DNA of 64,000 bases from Acinetobacter calcoaceticus (GCF_016508255.1 NZ_JADVKT010000001.1:62001-126000); one strand, 5' to 3'; shown: positions 1 to 8,498, numbered from the stretch's first letter. Notes: generated by a model not told the origin, from the letters alone. A program made the numbers and translations.

Positions 1-270
1 TCAGAGGGTGCAATTCCTTTTGCAGCTAAAGACCCAATGCGTGTTATTCCGACCTGTATTTTAGGTGGAGCTGTGACTGGAGCACTTGTGGCCTTATTCC
101 ACTGCGAGTTAGTTACTCCTCACGGCGGTGTATTTGTTCTTTTAATTCCAAATGCAATTAATCATGCGTGGCTATATCTCGCTGCAATTGCAGCAGGTAG
201 TATCGTTACAGGAATAAGCTATGCCATTGTTAAGAAAAAAGTAGAAGAAAAAATTGTGACTACTGCATAA
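1..270 (+). CDS. fruA: Fructose PTS permease EIIBC, C-terminal end (partial)
   Basis: The frame is open from base 1 to a TAA at 268-270, giving the last 89 codons of a membrane protein whose start lies outside the window. The segment has two hydrophobic helices and the Thr-Pro-His-Gly-Gly turn followed by a hydrophobic stretch that is typical of the C-terminal part of fructose-specific EIIC domains. It ends in a charged Lys/Glu tail. The family imports and phosphorylates fructose at the inner membrane. An intrinsic terminator follows directly. The assignment rests on a short fragment, so a related EIIC subtype is possible. Confidence 0.75.
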   Translation, partial: SEGAIPFAAKDPMRVIPTCILGGAVTGALVALFHCELVTPHGGVFVLLIPNAINHAWLYLAAIAAGSIVTGISYAIVKKKVEEKIVTTA

Positions 271-272
271 TT

Positions 273-304
273 AAAAAAGGGAGAATATAAATTCTCCCTT
301 TTAA
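273..304 (+). terminator. Intrinsic terminator after fruA (bidirectional)
   Basis: Arms GGGAGAA (279-285) and TTCTCCC (292-298) enclose a 6-base loop, with an A-run before and a T-run after. It can therefore stop fruA transcription and also act on the minus strand. Confidence 0.85.
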
Positions 305-374
305 TTTACAGCACTTAATCAAATAAAAAAATTAAGCTCATTATTATCTAACGCTAACTTAAATAATCTTATTA

Positions 375-878
375 TTATTTAATCTGAATAGCTCGGGCCA
401 TAATCTGTACTGGCACTTCCTCTGCTAACATTACAGTTAAAGTTGGGTCTTTTTGCGATTCCGTAGATAAATTCTGAGATTCTAAAACTGTATTTACATC
501 TTTTGGAGCTAATCTAAACATTGCACCTGTTGCAGGATCTACAATTAAAATTCCAATTAAACCGCCAAAAAGAATATTACCAAAATACCAACCACTCAAT
601 GCCCCAGTAACTTCTACAGTTTTGCTTTGATAACCTGATTTACTAAAGCTGACCTGATAACTTTCAGGTTTAAAATAACCAGCTCCCTTTTTCAAACTTA
701 CGGTGACTGGAGTTTGACCCGTATGGATTTTTACACCTTTACGATTTTTAATCTCAATTGTTGCAGACTCTGGAACACTAGTAAAAGTAACTATTTGTGA
801 AGAACCAGAAACAATAGTTGCACAACCATTAATTCCTAAAGTTAAAGCAATCAAAGATGTAAGTAATACTTTTTTCAT
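375..878 (-). CDS. Putative PEGA-like lipoprotein
   Basis: A protein of 167 residues from the chosen ATG at 878. It begins Met-Lys-Lys, then has a hydrophobic stretch ending in Ile-Asn-Gly-Cys, a plausible lipobox, so the mature protein probably starts at that Cys (about residue 18) and is lipid-anchored. The segment after it (Ser-Val-Pro-Glu-Ser-Ala-Thr-Ile-Glu-Ile, a Gly-Thr-Pro-like turn, and Ser-Gly-Tyr-Gln) resembles a PEGA surface-layer domain. A Gly-rich hydrophobic hairpin (Gly-Asn-Ile-Leu-Phe-Gly-Gly-Leu-Ile-Gly) follows. A longer in-frame start at 947 was rejected because it would bury the signal peptide. Precise function unknown. Confidence 0.6.
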   Translation of the reverse strand: MKKVLLTSLIALTLGINGCATIVSGSSQIVTFTSVPESATIEIKNRKGVKIHTGQTPVTVSLKKGAGYFKPESYQVSFSKSGYQSKTVEVTGALSGWYFGNILFGGLIGILIVDPATGAMFRLAPKDVNTVLESQNLSTESQKDPTLTVMLAEEVPVQIMARAIQIK

Positions 879-1230
879 CATTAAGCCAAAAGATTTATCA
901 ATATTTATTGGAGTGCGCACTATATTAAATGAAACAAAAAATAACAATTAAAATACAATTCATTAGATTAACAATTAAGCAAGTACTTTAATAAGAGTAG
1001 TGAGAAATATAATTTATAGAAAAAAGAGTGAGTTTTAAAATGTTACTTAAATAAAGAAAAATTATAATTTATTTATAATAATTAATTAGTTAACCACAAA
1101 AATCATTTTACCTTATAAAATAATAGATGAATCATGTTAAATGTATGGTAAATTTTCCTTGAATCGACTCAAATCAACCAATTGATATTTATAATTATTT
1201 ATTATTTAAATATGTTGATTTTTCATAATT

Positions 1231-1368
1231 ATGACTTTAGAGACAAAAACTTTCTCGTTCAATGCCACGGTCAAAACAAAAAAAATTTTCTACGATGCCT
1301 TGGCAAACCAATATCGTTTAATTAACGATCAAGTAAGCATAATTATTTGCAGTCTTTACCAAGTATAG
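1231..1368 (+). CDS. Possible small ORF or gene remnant (45 aa)
   Basis: ATG-initiated, 45 codons, ending TAG. The peptide has mixed polar and hydrophobic composition (begins MTLETKTFSF) and looks more protein-like than the surrounding DNA. No Shine-Dalgarno sequence precedes the ATG and the product matches no family I recognise. It could be a relic of a larger gene. Low confidence. Confidence 0.2.
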   Translation: MTLETKTFSFNATVKTKKIFYDALANQYRLINDQVSIIICSLYQV

Positions 1369-1483
1369 CTACGTTTTATTAAGGTAAGGCCAGTTATAAA
1401 AAGTCATTGTTAAATGAAGTTATATAACTTTTGCTCACCAAGTAAAGTCCTGCTATAACTTGCTTGATGAAACTATATTTTTC

Positions 1484-1500
1484 AACTATTAACGATAGTT
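1484..1500. promoter_or_regulatory. Candidate MarR operator palindrome
   Basis: AACTATTAACGATAGTT is a perfect inverted repeat (6-bp arms, 5-bp centre) that ends 39 bp before the MarR start codon. The position and symmetry suit autoregulation by the dimeric regulator encoded next to it. This is inference from position. Confidence 0.45.
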
Positions 1501-1539
1501 CACCAGAAATGCGATCCACCAAGGTATGGGGAAAAGTCA

Positions 1540-2004
1540 ATGACAAAGAAGTATGCGCGTTTTTTACCTACAACAGAATCTTTTACTCTTGAAGATTTTC
1601 CATATTATTGGATTACTCAAGTACATGCTCAGTATGTACAAAATATTGATAATGCTTTAAAAAAATATGGTTTAGATAACTCACGTCGACGCATTATGTT
1701 GGCTTTAAGTAGTAAGCCCCATGCCAGTGTTTCTGAACTTTCAGATATGATTATTTCAAAAATGTCGACAACCACCAAAATTGTCTACCGTTTAAAAGAT
1801 GAAGGTTTGGTTGAAACTTATTCTTGTCAGACTGATGGTCGAATCACCCGCGTGGTACTTACAGAAAAAGGTACTGAAATGATCAATAAGATTAATGATC
1901 TAACCAGCGTAGTACTCGAGCAATCTTTTGAAGGCATTACCCCTTTGCAATTAGAAAAAATGATGGAAAGTTTAAAATTACTTTTAAAAAATCTTTCTCG
2001 TTAG
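1540..2004 (+). CDS. MarR-family transcriptional regulator
   Basis: 154 residues, the usual MarR length. The winged helix-turn-helix lies around residues 55-115: a recognition segment with Met-Ser-Thr-Thr-Thr-Lys-Ile-Val, then the wing Asp-Gly-Arg-Ile-Thr-Arg-Val-Val-Leu-Thr-Glu-Lys-Gly, with the conserved Asp and Arg. The N- and C-terminal helices form the dimer interface in this family. A purine-rich GGGGAAAA lies before the ATG. It stands alone on its strand, with a palindrome upstream that may be its own operator. Ligand and targets are not evident. Confidence 0.85.
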   Translation: MTKKYARFLPTTESFTLEDFPYYWITQVHAQYVQNIDNALKKYGLDNSRRRIMLALSSKPHASVSELSDMIISKMSTTTKIVYRLKDEGLVETYSCQTDGRITRVVLTEKGTEMINKINDLTSVVLEQSFEGITPLQLEKMMESLKLLLKNLSR

Positions 2005-2038
2005 AAATGGAATAGATGTCTTATAGTAAGTAATAATT

Positions 2039-2062
2039 AAGCTCTCTTTATGAGAGCTTTCT
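2039..2062 (+). terminator. Weak terminator after MarR gene
   Basis: GCTCTC and GAGAGC arms around TTTAT, followed by an imperfect T-rich tract. The stem is convincing but the T-run is short. Confidence 0.5.
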
Positions 2063-2199
2063 GTATTTTAATGCATCATCTAGGTATTGATTGAAACAAC
2101 ATCCCACATAAAGTAATCAATTAACCTCCCATCTGTTGACTTGAGCCCTTAACTCCAGTAGAAATTCTCTTTCAACAACTGAATAGCAAATCTTTGAAA

Positions 2200-2415
2200 A
2201 TGGCTAAAAGAAAATACAAAAGTGACAAATTTCAAGTACGTCGTATTAACCGTCAATGGTGGGTACTTGAAAAAGACCTCGAGTCAAACTGCTATTTAAA
2301 ACATGAACAAGTGGCAACAAAAACCTTAGCAAACAACTATGCTGATGATTATATTGAACAATACTATATGAATCTTTACATTCAACAACAGTTGAAAAAA
2401 CCAGAAACTGTATAA
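2200..2415 (+). CDS. Small conserved hypothetical protein
   Basis: 71 residues from the ATG at 2200; an in-frame TTG two codons earlier is also possible. The protein is basic at the N-terminus (MAKRKYKSDKF), rich in aromatic residues (Arg-Gln-Trp-Trp-Val-Leu-Glu) and ends in an amphipathic helix with Tyr-Ile-Glu-Gln-Tyr-Tyr. No cysteines, signal peptide or membrane segment. No function recognised. It has its own intrinsic terminator, which supports it being an expressed single gene. Confidence 0.6.
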   Translation: MAKRKYKSDKFQVRRINRQWWVLEKDLESNCYLKHEQVATKTLANNYADDYIEQYYMNLYIQQQLKKPETV

Positions 2416-2437
2416 AAAAGCCATTTGGCTTTTTTTT
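2414..2437 (+). terminator. Intrinsic terminator
   Basis: AAAAGCC and GGCTTTT arms with an ATTT loop, followed by a run of T, immediately after the stop codon at 2413-2415. Confidence 0.75.
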
Positions 2438-2478
2438 ATTTTTAATAATTAGAGATTATAAAATTAAAAATTATGAAT

Positions 2479-2510
2479 AAAAAAAACCTACATCTTGGGG
2501 AAAATGTAGG
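2479..2510 (-). terminator. Minus-strand intrinsic terminator without an assigned gene
   Basis: Arms CCTACAT (2487-2493) and ATGTAGG (2504-2510) with an A-run at 2479-2486. Read on the minus strand this is a 7-bp stem followed by eight U. No minus-strand gene lies in the 500 bp to its right, so it may end a small RNA or an antisense transcript. Confidence 0.55.
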
Positions 2511-3012
2511 CTATAAAATGCACAAAAAGGAAATATATATCCTTCTTGATAAGAAGAATTTTACGATAATATAAGCCTTTATTTTATATTACTTTTGTAA
2601 AATTAATGGTGGTTATTGTATTTATTTAGACTTTTTTAAAACTCCCATATTTATATATAATGATTAAAATTTGATTTATTAAAATTTTAATCATCGCAAT
2701 TTACTTCATATCATTTTATAATTTATTTTCATTGTTTTTATTAAGATAAGTCTCTTAAAATAGTTATAAGCTTCTGTTTTAATAAGTTTTTTACAAAAAT
2801 AAGCATAAATCTTTTTTTTACTCAAGATAGATAAAAATCAATAAATAACAAAAACATAAATTAAATATTAAGTATATAATATATTTAACAAATCAATTTT
2901 AGTTCAAAAAAAATACAGGTGGAATTTATTTATTACTGTTTTGATTACTACAGAAAGATTACAATAATGACTGATAAACAGATTAACACCATACAATCTT
3001 TCTAGGCATGTT
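2511..3012. other. AT-rich intergenic region upstream of the GGDEF-EAL gene
   Basis: About 500 bp of very AT-rich DNA with no credible ORF. It holds a second inverted repeat (TCCTTCTTGATAAGAAGAAT, near 2540-2560), which together with the terminator at 2479-2510 could form a minus-strand small transcript. No clear promoter was identified. Confidence 0.4.
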
Positions 3013-5109
3013 ATGACTTCAATGTCGAACAACACCCAAAAGCATTTTATTGTTGAGCAAATTCCACTACCGACTTGGGTAAGTGATGAAAATGGCTTGA
3101 TATTATATTGCAATGTAGAGTGTACAGAATATTGGCAGGATACTTTTTCTCCATTACCTCAGCAATGGTTAGATTTTATATCTCCTGTCGATTTATATGA
3201 AGTCAAAAATAGTTGGCTCGAAGCAATTCGCCTGAGAAAAAGAATAGAATTAAAATGCCGACTTTTACAAAGTGGTAATCAATATAGATGGTGCAAACTC
3301 TCTATTCAAGCATCCAAATATCACGGCTCTTCTCTAGCCAGTGAATGGTATGTCAGCTTTTTAGATATTGACCACGATATTCAAGAACAACAAAACTTGC
3401 AAAAGAACATTGAAATACAAAATCAAATGTTAGACATCAGTGTAGACTGCATTAAAGTATTAAACGTAGATGGCACAGTCTCTCATATGAATAAATCAGG
3501 ATGCCTTGCTTTAGGTGTTCCTGTTAATGAAACAAAATTTGGAATGAAATGGCTTGAGCTCTTGCCGCCGCATATCCGTAAACGTGGGCGCGTCGCTTTA
3601 AAAAAAGCTCTTCAAGGCAAAGTTGCCAGATTTGCAGGAATGAGCTGTTTACCTGATCAAGAGCCTGAGTATTGGGATAATATGCTTACCCCAATTCATC
3701 GGGAGAATGGTGAAATCATACAAATACTTTGTGTATCACGTAACGTCACTCAACAGCATTTAACAGAAAATCAGCTTAGAAATATGAGTGAAAGAGATGA
3801 ACTTACCGGATTATGTAATCGGCGTTCATTTAAATTTCAACTTAAACGTACCCTTGCCTATTCAAAAGATACCCAAACAAGTGTGGGTTTACTATTAATT
3901 GATCTTGATCATTTTAAGCATATTAATGACACTTTAGGGCATAGCGCAGGTGATCATCTTTTAAAAGTCCTATCCAAACGATTTGGTCAATGTGTTGATG
4001 ATGAAAGATGTTTTGTTGCCCGACTGGGGGGAGACGAGTTTGCGGTTATTATTAATAACCTCGAATCTGAAAATGATGTGCGCGACCTAGCAGCTATTTT
4101 ACTTCAACAGTTAAATCAGCCTATTACCTATTTAGGGAATGTTCTAAATGGTGGCATGAGTATTGGTTGTGCAATTTATCCCCAAGATGCCATAGATCAG
4201 TCAAGTTTACTCAGTTGTGCAGATATGGCATTGCATGACTTAAAAGCGCGTGGTCGTGGTGGTATCCGCATGTATGATCCATGCATGATGCAAATGACTG
4301 AAACAGTCGCTTCTCAACTTAATTTAGCACGTCAACTTATTCGCCATCATACAATTCAGCCCTACTACCAACCAAAAGTAGATTTAAGAACCCATCGTGT
4401 TGTAGGGTTCGAAGCTTTATTACGCTGGCATACTACCTCAGCCCAAAGAGGTTATCCGGCACAAATTGCTGAGGCTTTTAAAGATTATAATTTAGCGAGT
4501 AAAATCGGTGAAACTATGCAACATCAAGTTTTACGTGACATCGCAAAATGGATAGCTCTTGGTATTAACCCCCTACCTGTTTCACTCAATGCTGCACCAG
4601 TTGAGTTTTTAAGAGACAACTATGCTGAACGGCTTTTGAAAAAGATCAATCAATTTCACATTCCAACACATTATATTGAAGTAGAAGTAACTGAACATAT
4701 GCTAGGTGACCGAGGTTCAGAATATGTTATCCGTGCGCTTAATAAATTAAAACAGCATGGAGTACATATTGCACTAGACGACTTTGGTACTGGTTTTTCA
4801 TCACTCACTCATATTCGTGACTATCCAATTGACAGTTTGAAAGTAGATTGTAGTTTTATACAAAAGATGCAACATGACCCATCAATTTATGCAATTGTCC
4901 AAGCAATTGGTTTACTCGCTCCAAATTTATCATTGGGGCTCATCGCAGAAGGCATTGAAACTCCAGAACAAGAAGAGTTACTTAAACAGTTTGGATATAG
5001 TATAGGTCAAGGATTTTTGTTTGAATCCGCTATAGACGCCAATCAAGTCATTGCAATACTTAAACAAAATCAGCCCTACTTAGAAAGTCATTACAATGCT
5101 TTAAGATAA
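3013..5109 (+). CDS. PAS-PAS-GGDEF-EAL cyclic-di-GMP turnover protein
   Basis: 698 residues, cytosolic, with no signal or membrane segment. Two PAS-like domains (about 10-125 and 140-250) precede a GGDEF domain with the intact signature RLGGDEF at 337-343 and the Leu-Asp-His-Phe-Lys-His-Ile-Asn-Asp metal site. The EAL domain begins near residue 435; its signature Glu-Ala-Leu is at 467-469, and the other metal and catalytic motifs (Ser-Leu-Asn, Glu-Val-Thr-Glu, Asp-Asp-Phe-Gly-Thr-Gly, Lys-Val-Asp, Ala-Glu-Gly-Ile-Glu-Thr) are all present. Both synthesis and hydrolysis of c-di-GMP therefore look chemically possible, and which dominates cannot be read from sequence. A single gene with a long AT-rich upstream region. 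Confidence 0.9.
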   Translation: MTSMSNNTQKHFIVEQIPLPTWVSDENGLILYCNVECTEYWQDTFSPLPQQWLDFISPVDLYEVKNSWLEAIRLRKRIELKCRLLQSGNQYRWCKLSIQASKYHGSSLASEWYVSFLDIDHDIQEQQNLQKNIEIQNQMLDISVDCIKVLNVDGTVSHMNKSGCLALGVPVNETKFGMKWLELLPPHIRKRGRVALKKALQGKVARFAGMSCLPDQEPEYWDNMLTPIHRENGEIIQILCVSRNVTQQHLTENQLRNMSERDELTGLCNRRSFKFQLKRTLAYSKDTQTSVGLLLIDLDHFKHINDTLGHSAGDHLLKVLSKRFGQCVDDERCFVARLGGDEFAVIINNLESENDVRDLAAILLQQLNQPITYLGNVLNGGMSIGCAIYPQDAIDQSSLLSCADMALHDLKARGRGGIRMYDPCMMQMTETVASQLNLARQLIRHHTIQPYYQPKVDLRTHRVVGFEALLRWHTTSAQRGYPAQIAEAFKDYNLASKIGETMQHQVLRDIAKWIALGINPLPVSLNAAPVEFLRDNYAERLLKKINQFHIPTHYIEVEVTEHMLGDRGSEYVIRALNKLKQHGVHIALDDFGTGFSSLTHIRDYPIDSLKVDCSFIQKMQHDPSIYAIVQAIGLLAPNLSLGLIAEGIETPEQEELLKQFGYSIGQGFLFESAIDANQVIAILKQNQPYLESHYNALR

Positions 5110-5248
5110 ATCTTTAATAAACTCTCTTTCCTCTATTCCTACTAAAAATAAACAATAATTTTTTAAAAATTGTTCATAATATAAGCAGAAAGATAATAAG
5201 TCGGTGTTTTGACACCATACATTGTCATAGGACAATAAGGAGCAATAT

Positions 5249-5692
5249 ATGAGTTATCACCATATTTTGGTTCCAGTTGATGGTTCTCCTACTTCACTCA
5301 TTGCTGTTAATCATGCAGCAGCACTTGCTAAGGCCTTTGGTAGTAAAGTGACTCTAGTATATGCGCTTACTATAGATCCTTTCATTTCTGTAGAATTCAT
5401 TGATAGTACAGAATTAGCACAGGATTATTTCAATAAAGCTAGAGCATCAATTCAGGGTATTTTAGACCAAGCGAAAGAACAATTTAACCAGCATGGAATT
5501 TCTGTTGAAACAAAAATTGTTGAGGGTCAAACAATTCATACAGAAATTATTAAAGCAGCGACTGAGCTCAAAGCAGACTTGTTAGTCATTGGCTCCCATG
5601 GTCGAAAAGGATTTAAAAAGTTCTTCTTAGGAAGTGTGACTCAAGCTCTTTTAGGAGAAATTCATTTACCGGTATTAGTCGTAACTGAATAG
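5249..5692 (+). CDS. Universal stress protein, UspA family
   Basis: 147 residues, one Usp domain. It opens with Ile-Leu-Val-Pro-Val-Asp-Gly-Ser, and near the C-terminus has the ATP-binding motif Gly-Ser-His-Gly-Arg-Lys-Gly-x(6)-Gly-Ser-Val, so it belongs to the nucleotide-binding Usp branch. AGGAG lies 7 bases before the ATG. It is a single gene closed by a bidirectional terminator shared with gdhB. Role in stress survival is known only at family level. Confidence 0.9.
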   Translation: MSYHHILVPVDGSPTSLIAVNHAAALAKAFGSKVTLVYALTIDPFISVEFIDSTELAQDYFNKARASIQGILDQAKEQFNQHGISVETKIVEGQTIHTEIIKAATELKADLLVIGSHGRKGFKKFFLGSVTQALLGEIHLPVLVVTE

Positions 5693-5704
5693 TTATTTTA
5701 AGCT

Positions 5705-5736
5705 AAAAAAACCGATCTACATAAGATCGGTTTTTT
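5705..5736. terminator. Bidirectional terminator between usp and gdhB
   Basis: CCGATCT and AGATCGG arms with A6 before and T6 after. It serves the two convergent genes. Confidence 0.9.
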
Positions 5737-5747
5737 ACTACTTAGTA

Positions 5748-7190
5748 TTACTGACCCTTATATGTAAATCTAATCAGAGATCCTGGATTTTCTAATGTAT
5801 TCGTTACAGAACCATCATCTTTTTGTACATTTCCGGCAGTATCAGTCAATACATATAGAACATTTCCATCTGGACTTGCAATTACATCACGATAGCGGTT
5901 GTTGCTCTTAAACATCGGCACAGCATCATCATAAGTAACACTGTAAGTTGGATTTAGCTTAATACGAAAAATAACACCTCGTTTTAAAGATGGAACCAAT
6001 AATGTATTTTCCCAACCAGAAATTGCTTTTTTGCCGCCCTTATAGACATAAGCAGATGACGGTGCAACTGTCGGCCAGCAAACATAGGTCATATCCCCAC
6101 AAGTTGGGTCATTATAATTGTAGTTATCTTGGACGGTATATAAAGTTTTTAACGGCGGTACAAAGTTTTTACCAGTCCATTCAGACTCTTTAGTTACTGG
6201 AACGCCGGTTGCCACTTTTAAGCCGTTTTGTCCTAAATCTTTAATCTGTGCCTTATTGGTTGCTGCTGAATAATTTGCATAGGCATAACCACTATCATCT
6301 TTATAACCTGCTACATTTGGCCAGCCATAATTACCGCCTTTAACAATAAGATTAATTTCATCATCAGAGTTTGGGCCCTGTTCAGATTGCAATAGTTTTC
6401 CATTCGGAGTAAATGCCAAGCCCTGTGGGTTACGATGACCAAGCGTATAAATATGGCTAACTACTCCATTAAAACTTGGATTATCTTTTGGAATACTTCC
6501 ATCCAGATTTAAGCGTAATACTTTACCCATATAGGTATGATAGTCTTTGCCGCCGAGTTCCTGTTGAGTCGGTGTATGCTGTGCTTGATTAGGCAAAAAT
6601 AAATAAGCAAGCTGGTTACGCCCCTGATCACCAATCGTATAGTAAATCTTTTGGTCTGGTCCAATTACAAGACGCCCCGACTGATGGTCTTTCGATGAAG
6701 GTAACCCTGCCAATAAATCTACTGGCTTTTCAAAAGTATCTGTTGTCTTGTTATAGGTATATCTACGAATAATAGTTTGATTTGGTAATTCTTTATCAGT
6801 CGATTTTGGATTTTTAAATGTACCTGAAATATAGATATAAGGATTATTTTTAAAGTCAGGATGGAAAGCAAAGCCTAATAAACCGTTTTGTCCATCAGCA
6901 TCATTTACAATCTCAGGCACCTGAAAAACTGTTTTTACACTGCCCGACTCAGGGTTAACTCTTAAAATTTTACCAGTTGCTCGTTCAGTTAACCAAATTT
7001 GATTGTCTGGCCCCCATAACAAAGCATGTGGTTTATTCAAATTGGTCAGAATAACTTTCTTATCAAAATTTTCCGTTTTAGCTTTTGCAAATTGAGCGGG
7101 TGTAAGAGGAATATCTGCAAATGCTGTATTAAGTATTAATAGCTGTGCTGCACCTAAAAAAGTGATTTTAGCCAATAAATGTTTATTCAT
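5748..7190 (-). CDS. gdhB: Soluble PQQ-dependent glucose dehydrogenase
   Basis: 480 residues from the ATG at 7190, which is preceded by AAGG. An upstream in-frame start at 7214 is less likely because it would precede the signal peptide. The signal peptide ends Ala-Phe-Ala around residue 25, so the enzyme is periplasmic. The protein closely follows the six-bladed beta-propeller s-GDH of A. calcoaceticus: Asp-His-Gln-Ser-Gly carries the catalytic His, and His-Arg-Asn-Pro-Gln-Gly and Cys-Trp-Pro-Thr-Val-Ala-Pro line the PQQ site. It oxidises glucose and other aldoses to lactones with PQQ and calcium. gdhB is one locus of the Oxford A. baumannii MLST scheme. The gene stands alone. Confidence 0.96.
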   Translation of the reverse strand: MNKHLLAKITFLGAAQLLILNTAFADIPLTPAQFAKAKTENFDKKVILTNLNKPHALLWGPDNQIWLTERATGKILRVNPESGSVKTVFQVPEIVNDADGQNGLLGFAFHPDFKNNPYIYISGTFKNPKSTDKELPNQTIIRRYTYNKTTDTFEKPVDLLAGLPSSKDHQSGRLVIGPDQKIYYTIGDQGRNQLAYLFLPNQAQHTPTQQELGGKDYHTYMGKVLRLNLDGSIPKDNPSFNGVVSHIYTLGHRNPQGLAFTPNGKLLQSEQGPNSDDEINLIVKGGNYGWPNVAGYKDDSGYAYANYSAATNKAQIKDLGQNGLKVATGVPVTKESEWTGKNFVPPLKTLYTVQDNYNYNDPTCGDMTYVCWPTVAPSSAYVYKGGKKAISGWENTLLVPSLKRGVIFRIKLNPTYSVTYDDAVPMFKSNNRYRDVIASPDGNVLYVLTDTAGNVQKDDGSVTNTLENPGSLIRFTYKGQ

Positions 7191-7861
7191 ATGTTCAGCC
7201 TTATAAATTTCCAAAAATTTTCGGAGAATTACTCACACCTAAGGAAAAAGGTTTATATGAGTTATCTATATGATTTGTATTATGAAGAATAACAAATCTA
7301 TTAAAATCCAAATTTCTAGAAGGCTCTGTTGCATAAAAGTAGCTATTTAAATCTTTTTAAAAGTACACCTGAGTACTCAGAACAGACAAATTAAATGAAA
7401 AATTAAGATCCCCCTTCTATCGCCTCTACCTAGTAAGCGCATTTAGTCAACTTTAAGAACTTATGCTATTCTTCGGCCACTTTTAAAAGTCTCAAATTCT
7501 CTATAGCCATGAAACTTACCCCACCTTAAGTTTATTTACACTTCTTATGGTATCAGTTAGTACTTTTGAATGGAGTTTTCTGACTCACTTTAAAGCTAAC
7601 CCAAAAGTAACAATGTCGTTATGATTGCAACTCAAAAATTAGCACTAGGTATACTCTCTATCAAATAAAGAAATTGCAAGATAGATACTAACTGTATTAA
7701 ATTTCCCAAATATCCAAAAATAAAACAATTAGTTATAAAAATTATTTCAATATTTTATTTAACCTAGAATCTAAAAAGGTCTACATTTTTCAACTATACT
7801 GCTTCACTACAAAATACGTAAAACATATTACTCATTATTTTTAATAAATAAAATGCAAGGA
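7191..7861. other. Gene-poor accessory stretch with IS-like end
   Basis: About 670 bp without a plausible intact gene. At 7322-7333 is GGCTCTGTTGCA, which resembles the terminal inverted repeat of IS6-family elements, but no transposase reading frame and no second end were found. Further on (about 7500-7620) short protein-like segments occur broken by stops, as expected for decayed coding DNA. Confidence 0.35.
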
Positions 7862-8140
7862 TTATAAGTTGGTTTTATTTTTTAATTCAGGTAATTCCAA
7901 TTTTTGCCCCGCTAAATGATGTTTACAGTTAAAAGAATATTTAATAAAACCTTCTTCTATAAAATAATGACAACGTCCAATAATACTTATGTCCGGATTA
8001 AAAGTTGGTTTTTCAAAGCTACCGTTAAAGACCCACTGACAACCATTAGAAAAGGGGTACTCCACCGGAATATAGTGAAGATGCCCACAAGCCGGACACA
8101 TGTGTTCATACATCCCGCCTTCAAAATATTGTACTTTCAT
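7862..8140 (-). CDS. DUF6527-type small phage-like protein
   Basis: 92 residues. Pattern: Cys-Pro-Ala-Cys-Gly-His near residue 15, Trp-Val-Phe-Asn-Gly-Ser-Phe near 37, Pro-Thr-Phe-Asn-Pro-Asp-Ile, Gly-Arg-Cys-His-Tyr-Phe-Ile, then Cys-Lys-His-His-Leu-Ala-Gly. This matches the layout I know for DUF6527 proteins, common in prophages and sometimes mislabelled ammonia monooxygenase. The Cys and His residues suggest a bound metal. AAGGAG precedes the ATG by six bases. No other phage gene is nearby, so it is an orphan next to the IS-like remnant. Function unknown. Confidence 0.65.
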   Translation of the reverse strand: MKVQYFEGGMYEHMCPACGHLHYIPVEYPFSNGCQWVFNGSFEKPTFNPDISIIGRCHYFIEEGFIKYSFNCKHHLAGQKLELPELKNKTNL

Positions 8141-8383
8141 AAAGGCTCCTTTTTAAATAAAAAAGCCAACTTATATGAGCCGACTAAATCTATCCACATA
8201 AGAACACTACATATTTTTTAATTATTCTCTAAAGCTTTCTGTTTTTCTTTTTTTACTTTAACTAAGAGATATTACAAATTGATGAAGAGTTTTTTAAATT
8301 ATTATTTATATAAACTTCATTAAACATAAAAAATTTTCTGAAAAATTATAAAAAATAATTATTATATTTTACTTATTATTAAA

Positions 8384-8463
8384 AAATAAAAAAGTCCGTA
8401 TCGTGGGAAGCTACGGACTTGAAACTCAGCTAAACAACTTGTCACTTAGCGAGAAAGCACTAT
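8384..8463 (-). ncRNA. Candidate small RNA (about 80 nt)
   Basis: The minus strand shows a complete transcription unit without an ORF. A -35 box TTGACC (8493-8498), a 17-base spacer and a -10 box TAGATT (8470-8475) place a start near 8463. About 45 nt later comes a stem AAGTCCGTA (8420-8412) with TACGGACTT (8400-8392), followed by U6-A-U6. The spacing to the upstream hydrolase stop (8595) makes it more than a simple operon terminator. Targets unknown; a family of repeated copies elsewhere in the genome is possible but could not be checked. Confidence 0.5.
8392..8420 (-). terminator. Strong minus-strand intrinsic terminator
   Basis: Perfect 9-bp stem, 11-base loop, and a long T-rich tract on the minus strand. 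It ends the sRNA candidate and probably also read-through from the kynurenine operon. Confidence 0.8.
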
Positions 8464-8469
8464 CTATTT

Positions 8470-8498
8470 AATCTAATTAAGTTCTATATTCAGGTCAA
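8470..8498 (-). promoter_or_regulatory. Sigma-70-type promoter of the sRNA candidate
   Basis: TTGACC, 17-bp spacer, TAGATT on the minus strand. No coding sequence follows before the terminator at 8392-8420. Confidence 0.5.

Larger units (their letters stand above)
948..1539. other. AT-rich intergenic region between lipoprotein and MarR genes
   Basis: About 590 bases without an established gene. It contains a 45-codon ORF on the plus strand (1231-1368, ATG to TAG, no ribosome binding site) and a perfect 17-bp palindrome just upstream of the MarR gene (listed separately). Nothing else was recognised. Confidence 0.5.

Noticed and set aside
7916..8221. 101-codon plus-strand ORF antisense to the DUF6527 gene
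   Set aside because: It covers a gene with clear family motifs and a good ribosome site on the opposite strand; its own translation has no recognisable features.
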